A stretch of DNA of 64,000 bases from Pseudomonas tolaasii NCPPB 2192 (GTDB lineage Bacteria; Pseudomonadota; Gammaproteobacteria; Pseudomonadales; Pseudomonadaceae), in NCBI RefSeq assembly GCF_002813445.1, contig NZ_PHHD01000001.1, positions 5,766,001-5,830,000 on the forward strand. Direction: 5' to 3'. Positions within the stretch are counted from its first letter, which is position 1, and every line of letters starts with the position of its first letter. A program made the position numbers and the translations under genes. Below the pieces are notes generated by a model that made no database searches, was not told where the DNA came from, and saw only the letters and a list, made by a program, of their open reading frames with translations. This document shows positions 8,204 through 15,925 of this stretch, in pieces.

Positions 8204-9811
8204 TCAACAGGCACAGGCATGTTTCAACTCGATCAGGGTCACGCCGTTGCGTTTGAAGCCGTTGCGCAAGTCCGTCTGCAATTCATCCAGGTTCCTCGGC
8301 TGGTTCACCGTGCAGCCAAACGCCTGGGCGAACAGCGCGAAATCCGGGTTGCGCGGCAGCACGCCGATGGGCTCGATATCCAGGTTGAGCATGTCGTCGC
8401 GGATCTGGCCGAGTGCGTCGTTGTTCCACAGCAACACCACCAGCGGGCTGTGCAGTTCTTCCACGGCGGTTGCCAGTTCCTGGGCGGTGTAAAGAAAGCC
8501 GCCGTCGCCCACCAGTACCAGTCCCGGCCGCTGCGGCGCACCGAACTTGGCGCCGATGCCCGCCGGCAGGCCGTAACCCAACGTGCCGTAACCGGTGGGG
8601 TGCAACCAGCTGCGTGGCGCGCGGCTCTGGTAGGCGTAGTTGCCGGTGTAAGCGAGTTGGGTCATGTCGCTGCTGATGAAGGCGTCGCTGGGCAGTTCGG
8701 CTTCAATGCGGTCGAGAATGGCCTGGTGGATGGCCTGCAACGGGCCATGGCCCAGCTCGACGGCCTGCAGCAATGCCGCGACTTTTTCACGGGGTGCCTG
8801 CGCGTTGCGCGGCGTGGCGGGCAAGCGCTCCAGCAAAGCCAGCAGCGTCTGATGGGCGTCGCCGCGCAACGCCACCGCGCAGGGGTAGAAATCATTGAAC
8901 TTGCGCGGGTCGATATCAACCCGCAACAGCTCGCCGGTGATGGGCAAACGCTCGCGCCAATAATCGGTATCGGCCATTTCCGTGCCGACGGCCAGCACCA
9001 CATCCGCCTCGCTGATCAACTGCCAGCCGGGCTCGGTGCACAAGGTGGCGCCGGCATTCAGCGGGTCGTTGGTCGGCAGCAGCCCCTTGCCCGCCACGCT
9101 GGTGAACAAGGGCGCAGCCAACCGCGTACTCAAACGCTGCAGTGCCTCGCCAGCGTCAAGCGCGCCCCCACCTGCGATGATCATTGGGCGCCTGGCAGCC
9201 GAGAGTCGGGCAACGGCCTGTTCCAGCGCCTCGGCTGAAGGCAGGCCACGCCCCGGACGGCGCACCACCTCGTGGCTCCAGTCTCTTTTTACCGGCGCGG
9301 CCAGTACATCCAGCGGCACTGAAACATGCACGGGCCGTGGCCGTTCGCTGTCGAACACCGCATAGGCGCGTGCGACCAGTTCGGGCAAATCCTCGGCGCT
9401 GGAAGCCACCGCTGAAAATGCGGTGATCGGCGCCGTGATCGCGCGCTGGTCCTGGGTCTCATGCAGAATGCCCCAGCCCTTGCCGAGGCTGGCGGTGCTG
9501 TTGACGCTGGAAATCACCAGCATCGGAATCGAGTCAGCATACGCCTGGCCAATCGCCGTGGCGGCGTTGGTCACACCGGGGCCGGTGATCACAAAGCACA
9601 CCCCCGGCTTGCCGCTGACCCGCGCGTAACCGTCGGCCATAAAGCCTGCGCCCTGTTCATGACGCGTAAGCACGTGGCGGATGCCACTGCCGGGCAGGCC
9701 GCGATACAGCTCCAGCGTATGCACGCCCGGAATGCCGAACACGGTATCGACGCCATAGTTGGCCAGCAAACGCACCAGCGCCTGGCCGCCGGTCAGGGTT
9801 TTATCGTGCAT
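8204..9811 (-). CDS. Thiamine-diphosphate 2-oxo acid decarboxylase, AruI-like (5-guanidino-2-oxopentanoate decarboxylase family)
   Basis: A 535-residue ThDP enzyme of the acetolactate-synthase/pyruvate-decarboxylase superfamily. It has the activating Glu in TRHEQGAGFMADGYAR, the GPGVTNAATAIGQAY motif, and the ThDP/Mg site GDGGFLYTAQEL followed by NND. P. aeruginosa AruI, which decarboxylates 2-ketoarginine to 4-guanidinobutyraldehyde in the arginine transaminase route, belongs to this subfamily, and I judge it the closest named match. No aminotransferase (aruH) is present next to it here, so the 2-oxo acid may differ. The start lies inside the end of the CoA ligase gene (11-bp overlap), with AGGAGAAC upstream. 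A general acetolactate synthase large subunit is a less likely alternative. Confidence 0.85.
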   Translation of the reverse strand: MHDKTLTGGQALVRLLANYGVDTVFGIPGVHTLELYRGLPGSGIRHVLTRHEQGAGFMADGYARVSGKPGVCFVITGPGVTNAATAIGQAYADSIPMLVISSVNSTASLGKGWGILHETQDQRAITAPITAFSAVASSAEDLPELVARAYAVFDSERPRPVHVSVPLDVLAAPVKRDWSHEVVRRPGRGLPSAEALEQAVARLSAARRPMIIAGGGALDAGEALQRLSTRLAAPLFTSVAGKGLLPTNDPLNAGATLCTEPGWQLISEADVVLAVGTEMADTDYWRERLPITGELLRVDIDPRKFNDFYPCAVALRGDAHQTLLALLERLPATPRNAQAPREKVAALLQAVELGHGPLQAIHQAILDRIEAELPSDAFISSDMTQLAYTGNYAYQSRAPRSWLHPTGYGTLGYGLPAGIGAKFGAPQRPGLVLVGDGGFLYTAQELATAVEELHSPLVVLLWNNDALGQIRDDMLNLDIEPIGVLPRNPDFALFAQAFGCTVNQPRNLDELQTDLRNGFKRNGVTLIELKHACAC

Positions 9812-11909
9812 GGTGTTCTCCTAGACGAATCAATGCATCGACCGCCGTGGCGCCCTGCGCACCGACCAGCAACGGGTTCACATCCAGCTCCAGCAACTGC
9901 CCGGCGTTGGCGCAGGCGTAGTCGGCCACTGCGCGGATTGCCGCGACCAAGGCATCCATGTCCGCCATTTCGCGCCCGCGAAACCCCTGCAGCAGCGCGG
10001 CGCTGCGCAAGCTGAGCACGGCGTGGCGGATGGCATCGTCGGTGGTCGGCAACAGCAGGCTGCGGCTGTCCTTGAGCAACTCCACCAGGATGCCGCCCGC
10101 GCCGATGACCAGCGCGAGGCCAAACTCATTTTCGCGCTTGATGCCTACGATCAACTCGGCGAGCGGTGGCGTGGCCATGGCTTCCAGCAACAACTGATCA
10201 AACACGACGCCCGGCGCATACGCGGCGATTTGCCCGCGCATCTGCTCGAGCGCAGCGGTCAGCGCGAAGCCGTCCTGCAGGTTGAGCGCCACGGCACCGG
10301 CTTCGGTTTTGTGCGGCAGGTCGGCACTGACGGCCTTGAGTACCAAGGGGTAGCCCAACAGCTGCGCATCCTCGATGGCTCGCCCCGGAGTACTGAGCAC
10401 GGCGGCCGGCGTGTTCAGGCCAAAGGCACGCAGTGCTTGTTTGGACGCCCATTCATCCAGCGCCAGGCCCTGCCCTTCAAGGCTTTTCGGACACAGCGGT
10501 TCGAGCATCGACTCGCCCCGCGCCAGCAGCACGCGCCGGTTGTGTTGATAGTCAGCAACCCGGCCCCAGGCGGCGAGTGCATCTTCAACGCCTTGCAACG
10601 CGGCAATGCCCTGGGCATGCAAGCGGTCACGGGCGTGCGCCGGCAGCAATTCGGGAAAGGCCGAGGTCACAAAACCGGTTTTGCCATGGCGGCTGAGCGC
10701 CGTGCAAAACAGCTCGAGCAGCAGGTCGCATTCCTTGCGCTCACCGGTAAAGGGCGCCGGGTAATCCAGCACCAGCATGGCGGCATCGGCGTCGGTGCGC
10801 AGAGCCGTGTCGAGCATGGCGTTCAGCGATTCGCGGTCGCCCCAGATGGCGGTGGTGAAGTCCAGCGGGTTGACCAGGTTGGCGTAGCTCGGCAGCACGT
10901 GCGCCAACTCGCCGCGCTGGTCTTCGTCGAGCTTGGGCAGGGTCAGGTGGTTGCGTTCGGCGTAGTCGGCGATCAGCCCGGCGTCCCCGCCGGAGCAGGC
11001 CAGCGCGATCAGGCTGTTGCCTTTGGGCAGGTTGCCGCACGCGGCGGCCTTGAGGGTTTCGACAAAACTCACCGGGCCGCTGACGCGGATCACCCCGAGT
11101 CGCGCAAACAGGCTGTCATACAACGCATCGGAGCCGGACAGCGAGCTGGTATGGCTCAGCGCAAGCTCGGCGCCAATCTGTGACACCCCGGTTTTCAACG
11201 CGATGACCGGGATGCCCTTTTCCAGCGCCTTGTGCGCCGCACGGGCAAACCCGGGCACATTTTTCAAGCCTTCCAGGTGCAGGCCGATGGCGGTGACACG
11301 CGGCTCGTCGAGCAACACGTCCATCAACTCGGCCACACCCAATTGCGCCTGGTTGCCGACCGAAGCCATATAAGCCACCGGCAGCGAGCGGTCGCTCATC
11401 GACAGGTTGTAGGCAAAGTTGCCGCTCTGGGTCAGCACGGCCACGCCCTTCTCCACTGCCTTGCCGCCATGGGCCACCGGCCACAGCGCCGCGCTGTGCA
11501 AGTAGTCGAGCAGGCCATAGCAATTGGGGCCGAGCAACGCCATCTCGCCCGCGGCACTCAGCAACTGCTGTTGCAAGGCAGCGCCGCCGGCGCCGGTCTC
11601 GGCAAACCCCGAGGCGTAGCAAATCGCACCGCCGGTGTCGATGGCGGCCAGCTCGGCCACGCAGGTCAAGGTCAGCTCGCGGTTGGTGGCGATAAATACG
11701 GCGTCCGGACCGCACGGCAGGTCGGCGATGCGGCGCACGCAGGGAATGCCATCAAGACTGTCGTGCTGCGGGTTGACCAGCCACATCTGCCCGTCAAAAC
11801 CGCCGTCGGCGCAGCGCTTGAGCGCGCGGGCCATACTGCGCCCGCCGACAAACGCCAGGTGCCGTGGCGCCAGCAGGCGCTTGAGGTTGTCGCGAATAGC
11901 CTGGGACAT
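9801..11909 (-). CDS. Acyl-CoA synthetase, NDP-forming (acetate-CoA ligase type, fused alpha-beta)
   Basis: This 702-residue protein carries, in order, a CoA-binding Rossmann domain (from about residue 10, HLAFVGGRS), a succinyl-CoA-synthetase-like ligase domain with LGPNCYGLLDY, the phosphohistidine loop LSHTSSLSGSD, and a C-terminal ATP-grasp domain with LVLKAVSADLPHKTEAGAV. Such enzymes make or break acyl-CoA thioesters with ADP/Pi rather than AMP. In this operon it would activate a short carboxylic acid before the acyl-CoA dehydrogenase and enoyl-CoA hydratase encoded upstream. It overlaps the decarboxylase gene by 11 bp and has GAGGAACG as ribosome site. The acid it activates is not known. 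Confidence 0.9.
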   Translation of the reverse strand: MSQAIRDNLKRLLAPRHLAFVGGRSMARALKRCADGGFDGQMWLVNPQHDSLDGIPCVRRIADLPCGPDAVFIATNRELTLTCVAELAAIDTGGAICYASGFAETGAGGAALQQQLLSAAGEMALLGPNCYGLLDYLHSAALWPVAHGGKAVEKGVAVLTQSGNFAYNLSMSDRSLPVAYMASVGNQAQLGVAELMDVLLDEPRVTAIGLHLEGLKNVPGFARAAHKALEKGIPVIALKTGVSQIGAELALSHTSSLSGSDALYDSLFARLGVIRVSGPVSFVETLKAAACGNLPKGNSLIALACSGGDAGLIADYAERNHLTLPKLDEDQRGELAHVLPSYANLVNPLDFTTAIWGDRESLNAMLDTALRTDADAAMLVLDYPAPFTGERKECDLLLELFCTALSRHGKTGFVTSAFPELLPAHARDRLHAQGIAALQGVEDALAAWGRVADYQHNRRVLLARGESMLEPLCPKSLEGQGLALDEWASKQALRAFGLNTPAAVLSTPGRAIEDAQLLGYPLVLKAVSADLPHKTEAGAVALNLQDGFALTAALEQMRGQIAAYAPGVVFDQLLLEAMATPPLAELIVGIKRENEFGLALVIGAGGILVELLKDSRSLLLPTTDDAIRHAVLSLRSAALLQGFRGREMADMDALVAAIRAVADYACANAGQLLELDVNPLLVGAQGATAVDALIRLGEHHAR

Positions 11910-11926
11910 AAGCGTTCCTCGCGCGG

Positions 11927-13087
11927 TCAGCGCAACAGTGGCCGCAACAGTTCGCGGGCGATGATATGGCGCTGGATTTCCGAGGTGCCTTCCCAGATCC
12001 GTTCGATCCGCGCGTTGCGCCAGATGCGTTCCACAGGGCCCTCATCCATCAAGCCCATGCCGCCGAAAATCTGCACGGCTTCGTCGGCGACCTTGCCCAG
12101 GGTTTCACTGGCGAACAGCTTGGCCATGCCGGCTTCGCCGTCGGTCATGCTGCCTTGATCCATTTTCCAGGCGGTGTGCAGGGTCAGCAGTTCGGCAGCA
12201 CGAATTTGCGTGGCCATATCGGCCAGCTTGAAGCTCACGCCTTGATAGGTGCCGATGGGCTGGCCGAACTGTTTGCGGTCCGCCGCCCATTGCAGCGACA
12301 CCTCCAGCGCACGCTGGGCCTGGCCGACGCAGTTGGCGGCGACCATCACGCGGCCGGCGGTGAGCCAGGCGTTGGCCACCTCCCAGCCTTTGCCGACTTC
12401 GCCAAGGACTTTGGACGCCGGAACGCGGCAATCGTCGAAGAACATTTCATAGGTGTGATAGCCGCGGTTGCTCACGCACTTGGGGCCACGGCGGATGGTC
12501 ATGCCGGGGGTGCCGCGATCCACCAGAAATGAAGTCACCGCATTGCGCTGGCGGCCGTTGTGTTCGTAGGTGTCGGTCACTGCGAACACAATGGCGAAGT
12601 CGGCATGGCCGGCGTGACTGATAAAGTGCTTGCTGCCGTTGATCACGAAGTCGTCGCCGCTGCGCACGGCGCGGGTCTTGATCGCGTTGGCGTCGGAGCC
12701 TGCGCCCGGTTCGGTCAGGGCGAAACAGTCGATTTTCCGGCCCTGAACGCAGGGCAACAGGTAGTCCCCGATCTGCGCACCGGTACAGGCCATGAGGATT
12801 TTTGAGGGCCGCGCGACAAACACATGCAGTGCCCATGAAACCTTCGACAACTCCCGTTCGATCAAGGCCTGGGACACATAGTCCAAGCCGCCTCCGCCGA
12901 CTTCCTCCGGCATGTTGAACGCGTAGAAACCGGCAGCGATCGCCTTGTCACGAATCTGTGCCGCCAGCTGTGGCGAGACCTCATCGGCGCGGTCCACGGT
13001 TTCCTCGTGGGGCAACAATTCCTTGGCGACAAAACTGCGAACCGCGTCCACCAACATGTCTTGTTCTTGGCTGAGCTGGAAATTCAT
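11927..13087 (-). CDS. Acyl-CoA dehydrogenase
   Basis: A 386-residue FAD flavoprotein that introduces the alpha-beta double bond into an acyl-CoA. Family marks are CFALTEPGAGSDANAIKT (FAD/substrate region), FGQPIGTYQGVSFKLADM and the C-terminal ERIWEGTSEIQRHIIARELL. The length is normal. It is the second gene of the operon, 35 bp after the enoyl-CoA hydratase and 17 bp before the CoA ligase gene. The N-terminus MNFQLSQEQDMLVDAVRSF is typical of the family. Chain length and substrate are not predictable here. Confidence 0.94.
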   Translation of the reverse strand: MNFQLSQEQDMLVDAVRSFVAKELLPHEETVDRADEVSPQLAAQIRDKAIAAGFYAFNMPEEVGGGGLDYVSQALIERELSKVSWALHVFVARPSKILMACTGAQIGDYLLPCVQGRKIDCFALTEPGAGSDANAIKTRAVRSGDDFVINGSKHFISHAGHADFAIVFAVTDTYEHNGRQRNAVTSFLVDRGTPGMTIRRGPKCVSNRGYHTYEMFFDDCRVPASKVLGEVGKGWEVANAWLTAGRVMVAANCVGQAQRALEVSLQWAADRKQFGQPIGTYQGVSFKLADMATQIRAAELLTLHTAWKMDQGSMTDGEAGMAKLFASETLGKVADEAVQIFGGMGLMDEGPVERIWRNARIERIWEGTSEIQRHIIARELLRPLLR

Positions 13088-13122
13088 GGGGCTACCCGTC
13101 GTCTGTCAAAGAGGGAGGAGTT

Positions 13123-13914
13123 TTATTGGCCGGAGAAAATCGGGGGGCGTTTTTCCGTGGATGCGCGCAACGCTTCGGCACCATCGGCGCTGCGGCCACA
13201 CAACAGGCCCGCAGCCAGTTCGGCCAGCAGTTGTTCGGGCAGATTGCGCGCGGCGCCTTCGCGGATCAGGGTTTTGGTCTGGGCGAAGGCAAAGGTCGGG
13301 CCTTTGGCCAGGCGCGCGGCCAACTCGGCGGTATGGGCATGCAGTTGGTCGTCGGCGACCACTTCACCCACCAGCCCGGCGGCCAGGGCGCGCTCGGCAC
13401 TCCATAGCTCATCGAGAAACAGCAGACGCTTGGCTTGCTCGATGCCAATCAGCCGCGGCAAATGCCAGCTGGCACCGGCGTCCGGCGAGTAAGCCATGCC
13501 TGTGTAACCGGCTTTGAACCGGGCTGATTGCGCGGCGATACGCAGGTCGCAGCACAGGGTCAGGTCCATGCCGGCGCCGACGGCGGTGCCGTTGATGGCG
13601 GCAAGGGTGGGTTTGTCGAGGGTGTGCAGGCGGGTCATCAGCGCGTGGGCGGTTTCGGTCCAGCCGTAGGTTTCCAGGGCGCCACGGGCTTCGGCATCGG
13701 CCCATTCGGCGAGGTCCGCACCGGCGCAGAAACTGCGCCCGCTGGCGGTGAGCACCACGGCGCGCACGGCAGGGTCGACGTTGAACGCGTCGAGCAGGCG
13801 GTGCAGGTGTTTGAGGGTCGGAATGTCCAGCGCATTGCGTTGCGAGCCACGGTTGAGGGTGATCCAGGCAACGCCTGCTTGCACTTGAGTGAGCACGGGC
13901 GAATCGGTGGTCAT
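13123..13914 (-). CDS. Enoyl-CoA hydratase/isomerase (crotonase family)
   Basis: A 263-residue crotonase-fold protein that would hydrate the product of the neighbouring acyl-CoA dehydrogenase. The two oxyanion-hole segments are RSFCAGADLAEW (about residues 70-81) and AAINGTAVGAGMDLTLCCDL (about 103-122). A GMAYSPDAGASWHLPRLIG loop follows. It is the first gene of the nine-gene operon; the promoter and a palindromic operator lie about 50-70 bp upstream. GAGGAC precedes the ATG. Confidence 0.93.
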   Translation of the reverse strand: MTTDSPVLTQVQAGVAWITLNRGSQRNALDIPTLKHLHRLLDAFNVDPAVRAVVLTASGRSFCAGADLAEWADAEARGALETYGWTETAHALMTRLHTLDKPTLAAINGTAVGAGMDLTLCCDLRIAAQSARFKAGYTGMAYSPDAGASWHLPRLIGIEQAKRLLFLDELWSAERALAAGLVGEVVADDQLHAHTAELAARLAKGPTFAFAQTKTLIREGAARNLPEQLLAELAAGLLCGRSADGAEALRASTEKRPPIFSGQ

Positions 13915-13952
13915 GGCGTCCTCGAATTATTTTATTTGGCGTGAGGGGTGCG

Positions 13953-13994
13953 ACATGGCGAGATACTAAACGAGTGTTCAGTAAGGTGGCAATC
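13953..13994 (-). promoter_or_regulatory. Promoter and TetR-type operator of the acyl-CoA/ABC operon
   Basis: On the minus strand TTGCCA and TAGTAT stand 18 nt apart and make a plausible sigma-70 promoter for the operon. Overlapping it is the imperfect palindrome TACTAAAC-GAGT-GTTCAGTA (13964-13983), 7 of 8 positions matching. Its AAAC..GTT core resembles sites of TetR repressors of acyl-CoA metabolism such as PsrA. The TetR gene just upstream (14356-14994) is the natural candidate. Binding is inferred. Confidence 0.55.
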
Positions 13995-14055
13995 GGCAAA
14001 CTGCAAATATTTTCAGAGGGAGAAATACCGGCCCGAACGCCGAGAAAGGTGCTTG

Positions 14056-14188
14056 GGCGCAGATCTCCTGTGGGAGCTGTCGAGCTTTAGCGAGGCTGCG
14101 ATGGCGGTGGGTCAGGCGGCATCTGTGTGGGTAGTGCCGCCGTCTTCGCAGGCAAGCCAGCTCCCACATTGGAGCTGTGTTGCTGCCG
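14056..14188. repeat. Composite REP element, tandem copy 1
   Basis: A 133-bp unit with unlike arms: the left arm begins CTGTGGGAGCTGTCGAGC and the right arm ends GCAAGCCAGCTCCCACA. It recurs almost unchanged 145 bp downstream, with two substitutions seen. The 440-bp gap between enoyl-CoA hydratase and TetR is otherwise filled by the operon promoter. Confidence 0.85.
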
Positions 14189-14200
14189 TGAGAGGTGCCT

Positions 14201-14333
14201 GGCGCAGATCTCCTGTGGGAGCTGTCGAGCTTTGGCGAGGCTGCGATGGCGGTGGGTCAGGCGGCATCCGTGTGGGTAGTGCCGCCGTCTTCGCAGGCAA
14301 GCCAGCTCCCACATTGGAGCTGTGTTGCTGCCG
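14201..14333. repeat. Composite REP element, tandem copy 2
   Basis: Second copy of the 133-bp unit at 14056-14188. The near identity and the 12-bp linker point to a recent tandem duplication, not two separate insertions. It ends 23 bp before the TetR stop codon. Confidence 0.85.
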
Positions 14334-14355
14334 CGTTCGGGCGATGGGCAAAGGC

Positions 14356-14994
14356 TCAGGGTTTGAGCTGATAGCGCTGGCGGCCGCCGCTTTGCAGGCC
14401 ATCGACCCAGGCCTCGCAGATCTGGATACCCTGCTCCGGCGTGAAGGTGCCGGGGTTCAGCCCCGACTCCAGCCAGAGGCCGTCGAGCAAGGCGCTCAGG
14501 CCGATGGCGGCGAGGTCGGCGTCGAATTGCTCCCAGCCTTCCTCCTTTGCCATGTCGGTCAGGGCCGAACGCATGATGGTGCGGTATTCGCCATAGGAGT
14601 GTTCGTGGGCCAGGTTGATCGCAGGCGCCGTCTTGACCGCGCCCCAGAACACCAGCCAGGCATCCAGCAGTTGCGGGTCGAGCAGTTCCGCCGAGAACGA
14701 GCCACGGAACAACGCCGACAGCCGCTCACGGGGGTTGGGCGGCGCCTTGGCCATGGTCTCGCGCAACAGGCCCATGACCTGGCCGGTGATGGTGCGGTAG
14801 GCCTCGGCCACCAGTTCATCCTTGCCCGAATAGTGGTGGCTGATCAGCCCCACCGACACCCCGGCCTCGGCACTGATCTTGCGGATCGACGCGCCCTGGA
14901 AGCCGTCGCGCTTGAGGCACGTCAGCGTCGCCTGGACCAGATTGGCCTTGCGCAATTCCGGATCCATCCGGGAAAACCGGGATTCCTGGGTCAT
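14356..14994 (-). CDS. TetR-family transcriptional regulator, BetI-like
   Basis: A 212-residue repressor. The N-terminal helix-turn-helix region (residues 18-60) reads LVQATLTCLKRDGFQGASIR then KISAEAGVSVGLISHHYSGK, close to BetI and its relatives. The C-terminal ligand-binding part (LLDAWLVFWGAVKTAP) matches the BetI-type C domain. BetI proper controls choline oxidation, but no bet genes are nearby. The likely targets are the minus-strand operon downstream, which has a palindromic operator over its promoter, and possibly the aldolase gene upstream (41 bp before its start). Ligand unknown; an acyl-CoA or guanidino compound would fit the context. Confidence 0.88.
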   Translation of the reverse strand: MTQESRFSRMDPELRKANLVQATLTCLKRDGFQGASIRKISAEAGVSVGLISHHYSGKDELVAEAYRTITGQVMGLLRETMAKAPPNPRERLSALFRGSFSAELLDPQLLDAWLVFWGAVKTAPAINLAHEHSYGEYRTIMRSALTDMAKEEGWEQFDADLAAIGLSALLDGLWLESGLNPGTFTPEQGIQICEAWVDGLQSGGRQRYQLKP

Positions 14995-15035
14995 GTGGCG
15001 TTTTCCTGCGGTTGAGTCGGCAGCACGACTCTACA

Positions 15036-15794
15036 TCAGTCGCGGTAACCCGGCGACACCCTGTCCAGCAAGCGCAGCAAGGCGGACCACGCCAACTGCA
15101 TCGCATCCAGGTCCACCAGTTGGCCCTCTTCCACCGGTCGCGCAGGGTTGTTGAATTGCTGTTCGGTGTGGGCGCACACCTCGGCGGACGGTAATACCAG
15201 CTTGCCGCAGGCCTGGGCGGCGATCTGGATATCGCAGGCTTTTTCCAGGTAGTACATGCGCAGGAACGCTTCGCTGACGCTCGTGCCCACGGTGAGCAAA
15301 CCGTGGTTGCGCAGCATCAGCACCGGCTTGTCGCCCAGATCGGCTACCAGCCGCCGTTGCTCATCCATGTCCAGCGCCACGCCTTCGTAATCGTGGTAAG
15401 CCACCTTGCCGTAGAACTCCATCGAGATCTGGTTGACCGGCAACAACCCGCACTCCAGCGCGGCCACGGCACAGCCGGCGCGGGTGTGGGTATGCAGCAC
15501 GCACTGGGCATCCTCGCGCGCGCCATGGATGGCGCTGTGAATGACAAAACCCGCCGGGTTCACCGCATGGGGCGAGGCTTCCACGGCGCGACCGTCGAGG
15601 CCGATCTTGACCAGGCTGGAGGCCGTGATTTCATCAAACATCAGCCCGTAAGGGTTGATCAGAAAGTGATGTTCGGGCCCGGGAATGCGTACTGAAATGT
15701 GCGTGAAAATCAGGTCACTCATGCGGAAATGGGCGATCAGGCGATAGCAGGCCGCGAGTTCTTCACGCAGTTGCTGTTCGACGGAGTGAGTCAT
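15036..15794 (-). CDS. Class II aldolase/adducin family protein
   Basis: A 252-residue protein of the L-fuculose/ribulose-phosphate aldolase and adducin fold. Zinc-ligand histidines are visible in CVLHTHTRAG and LRNHGLLTVG, with a Glu in NQISMEFYG. Members cleave or epimerise sugar phosphates, or have lost metabolic activity. There is no sugar kinase nearby, so the reaction is open. The gene is divergent from the FadH-like oxidoreductase and shares with it the intergenic 35-bp palindrome. GGAG lies at normal spacing before the ATG. Confidence 0.9.
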   Translation of the reverse strand: MTHSVEQQLREELAACYRLIAHFRMSDLIFTHISVRIPGPEHHFLINPYGLMFDEITASSLVKIGLDGRAVEASPHAVNPAGFVIHSAIHGAREDAQCVLHTHTRAGCAVAALECGLLPVNQISMEFYGKVAYHDYEGVALDMDEQRRLVADLGDKPVLMLRNHGLLTVGTSVSEAFLRMYYLEKACDIQIAAQACGKLVLPSAEVCAHTEQQFNNPARPVEEGQLVDLDAMQLAWSALLRLLDRVSPGYRD

Positions 15795-15840
15795 TTTTAT
15801 TCTCCAGGCACGGGGCGGTTGAAGGCGACGCTAATGCAGA

Positions 15841-15875
15841 CGCCAGTAAAAAAACAAGTTGATTTTTTACTGGCG
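15841..15875. promoter_or_regulatory. 35-bp palindromic operator in a divergent promoter region
   Basis: Perfect 13-bp arms, CGCCAGTAAAAAA (15841-15853) and TTTTTTACTGGCG (15863-15875), flank ACAAGTTGA, whose CAAGTTG core is itself symmetric. The element is between the aldolase and oxidoreductase starts. It is too far from any gene end to be a terminator, so an operator for the XRE-cupin regulator encoded at 17869 is the best guess. Confidence 0.65.
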
Positions 15876-15925
15876 CTCACCTCCTATAGAAAAACAAAAA
15901 TAACAGCGTCTGGAGTATTTGCACC

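Noticed and set aside
14056..14333. Repeated units considered as a CRISPR-like array
   Set aside because: Only two units, with REP sequence and no short repeats with unique spacers; no cas genes.
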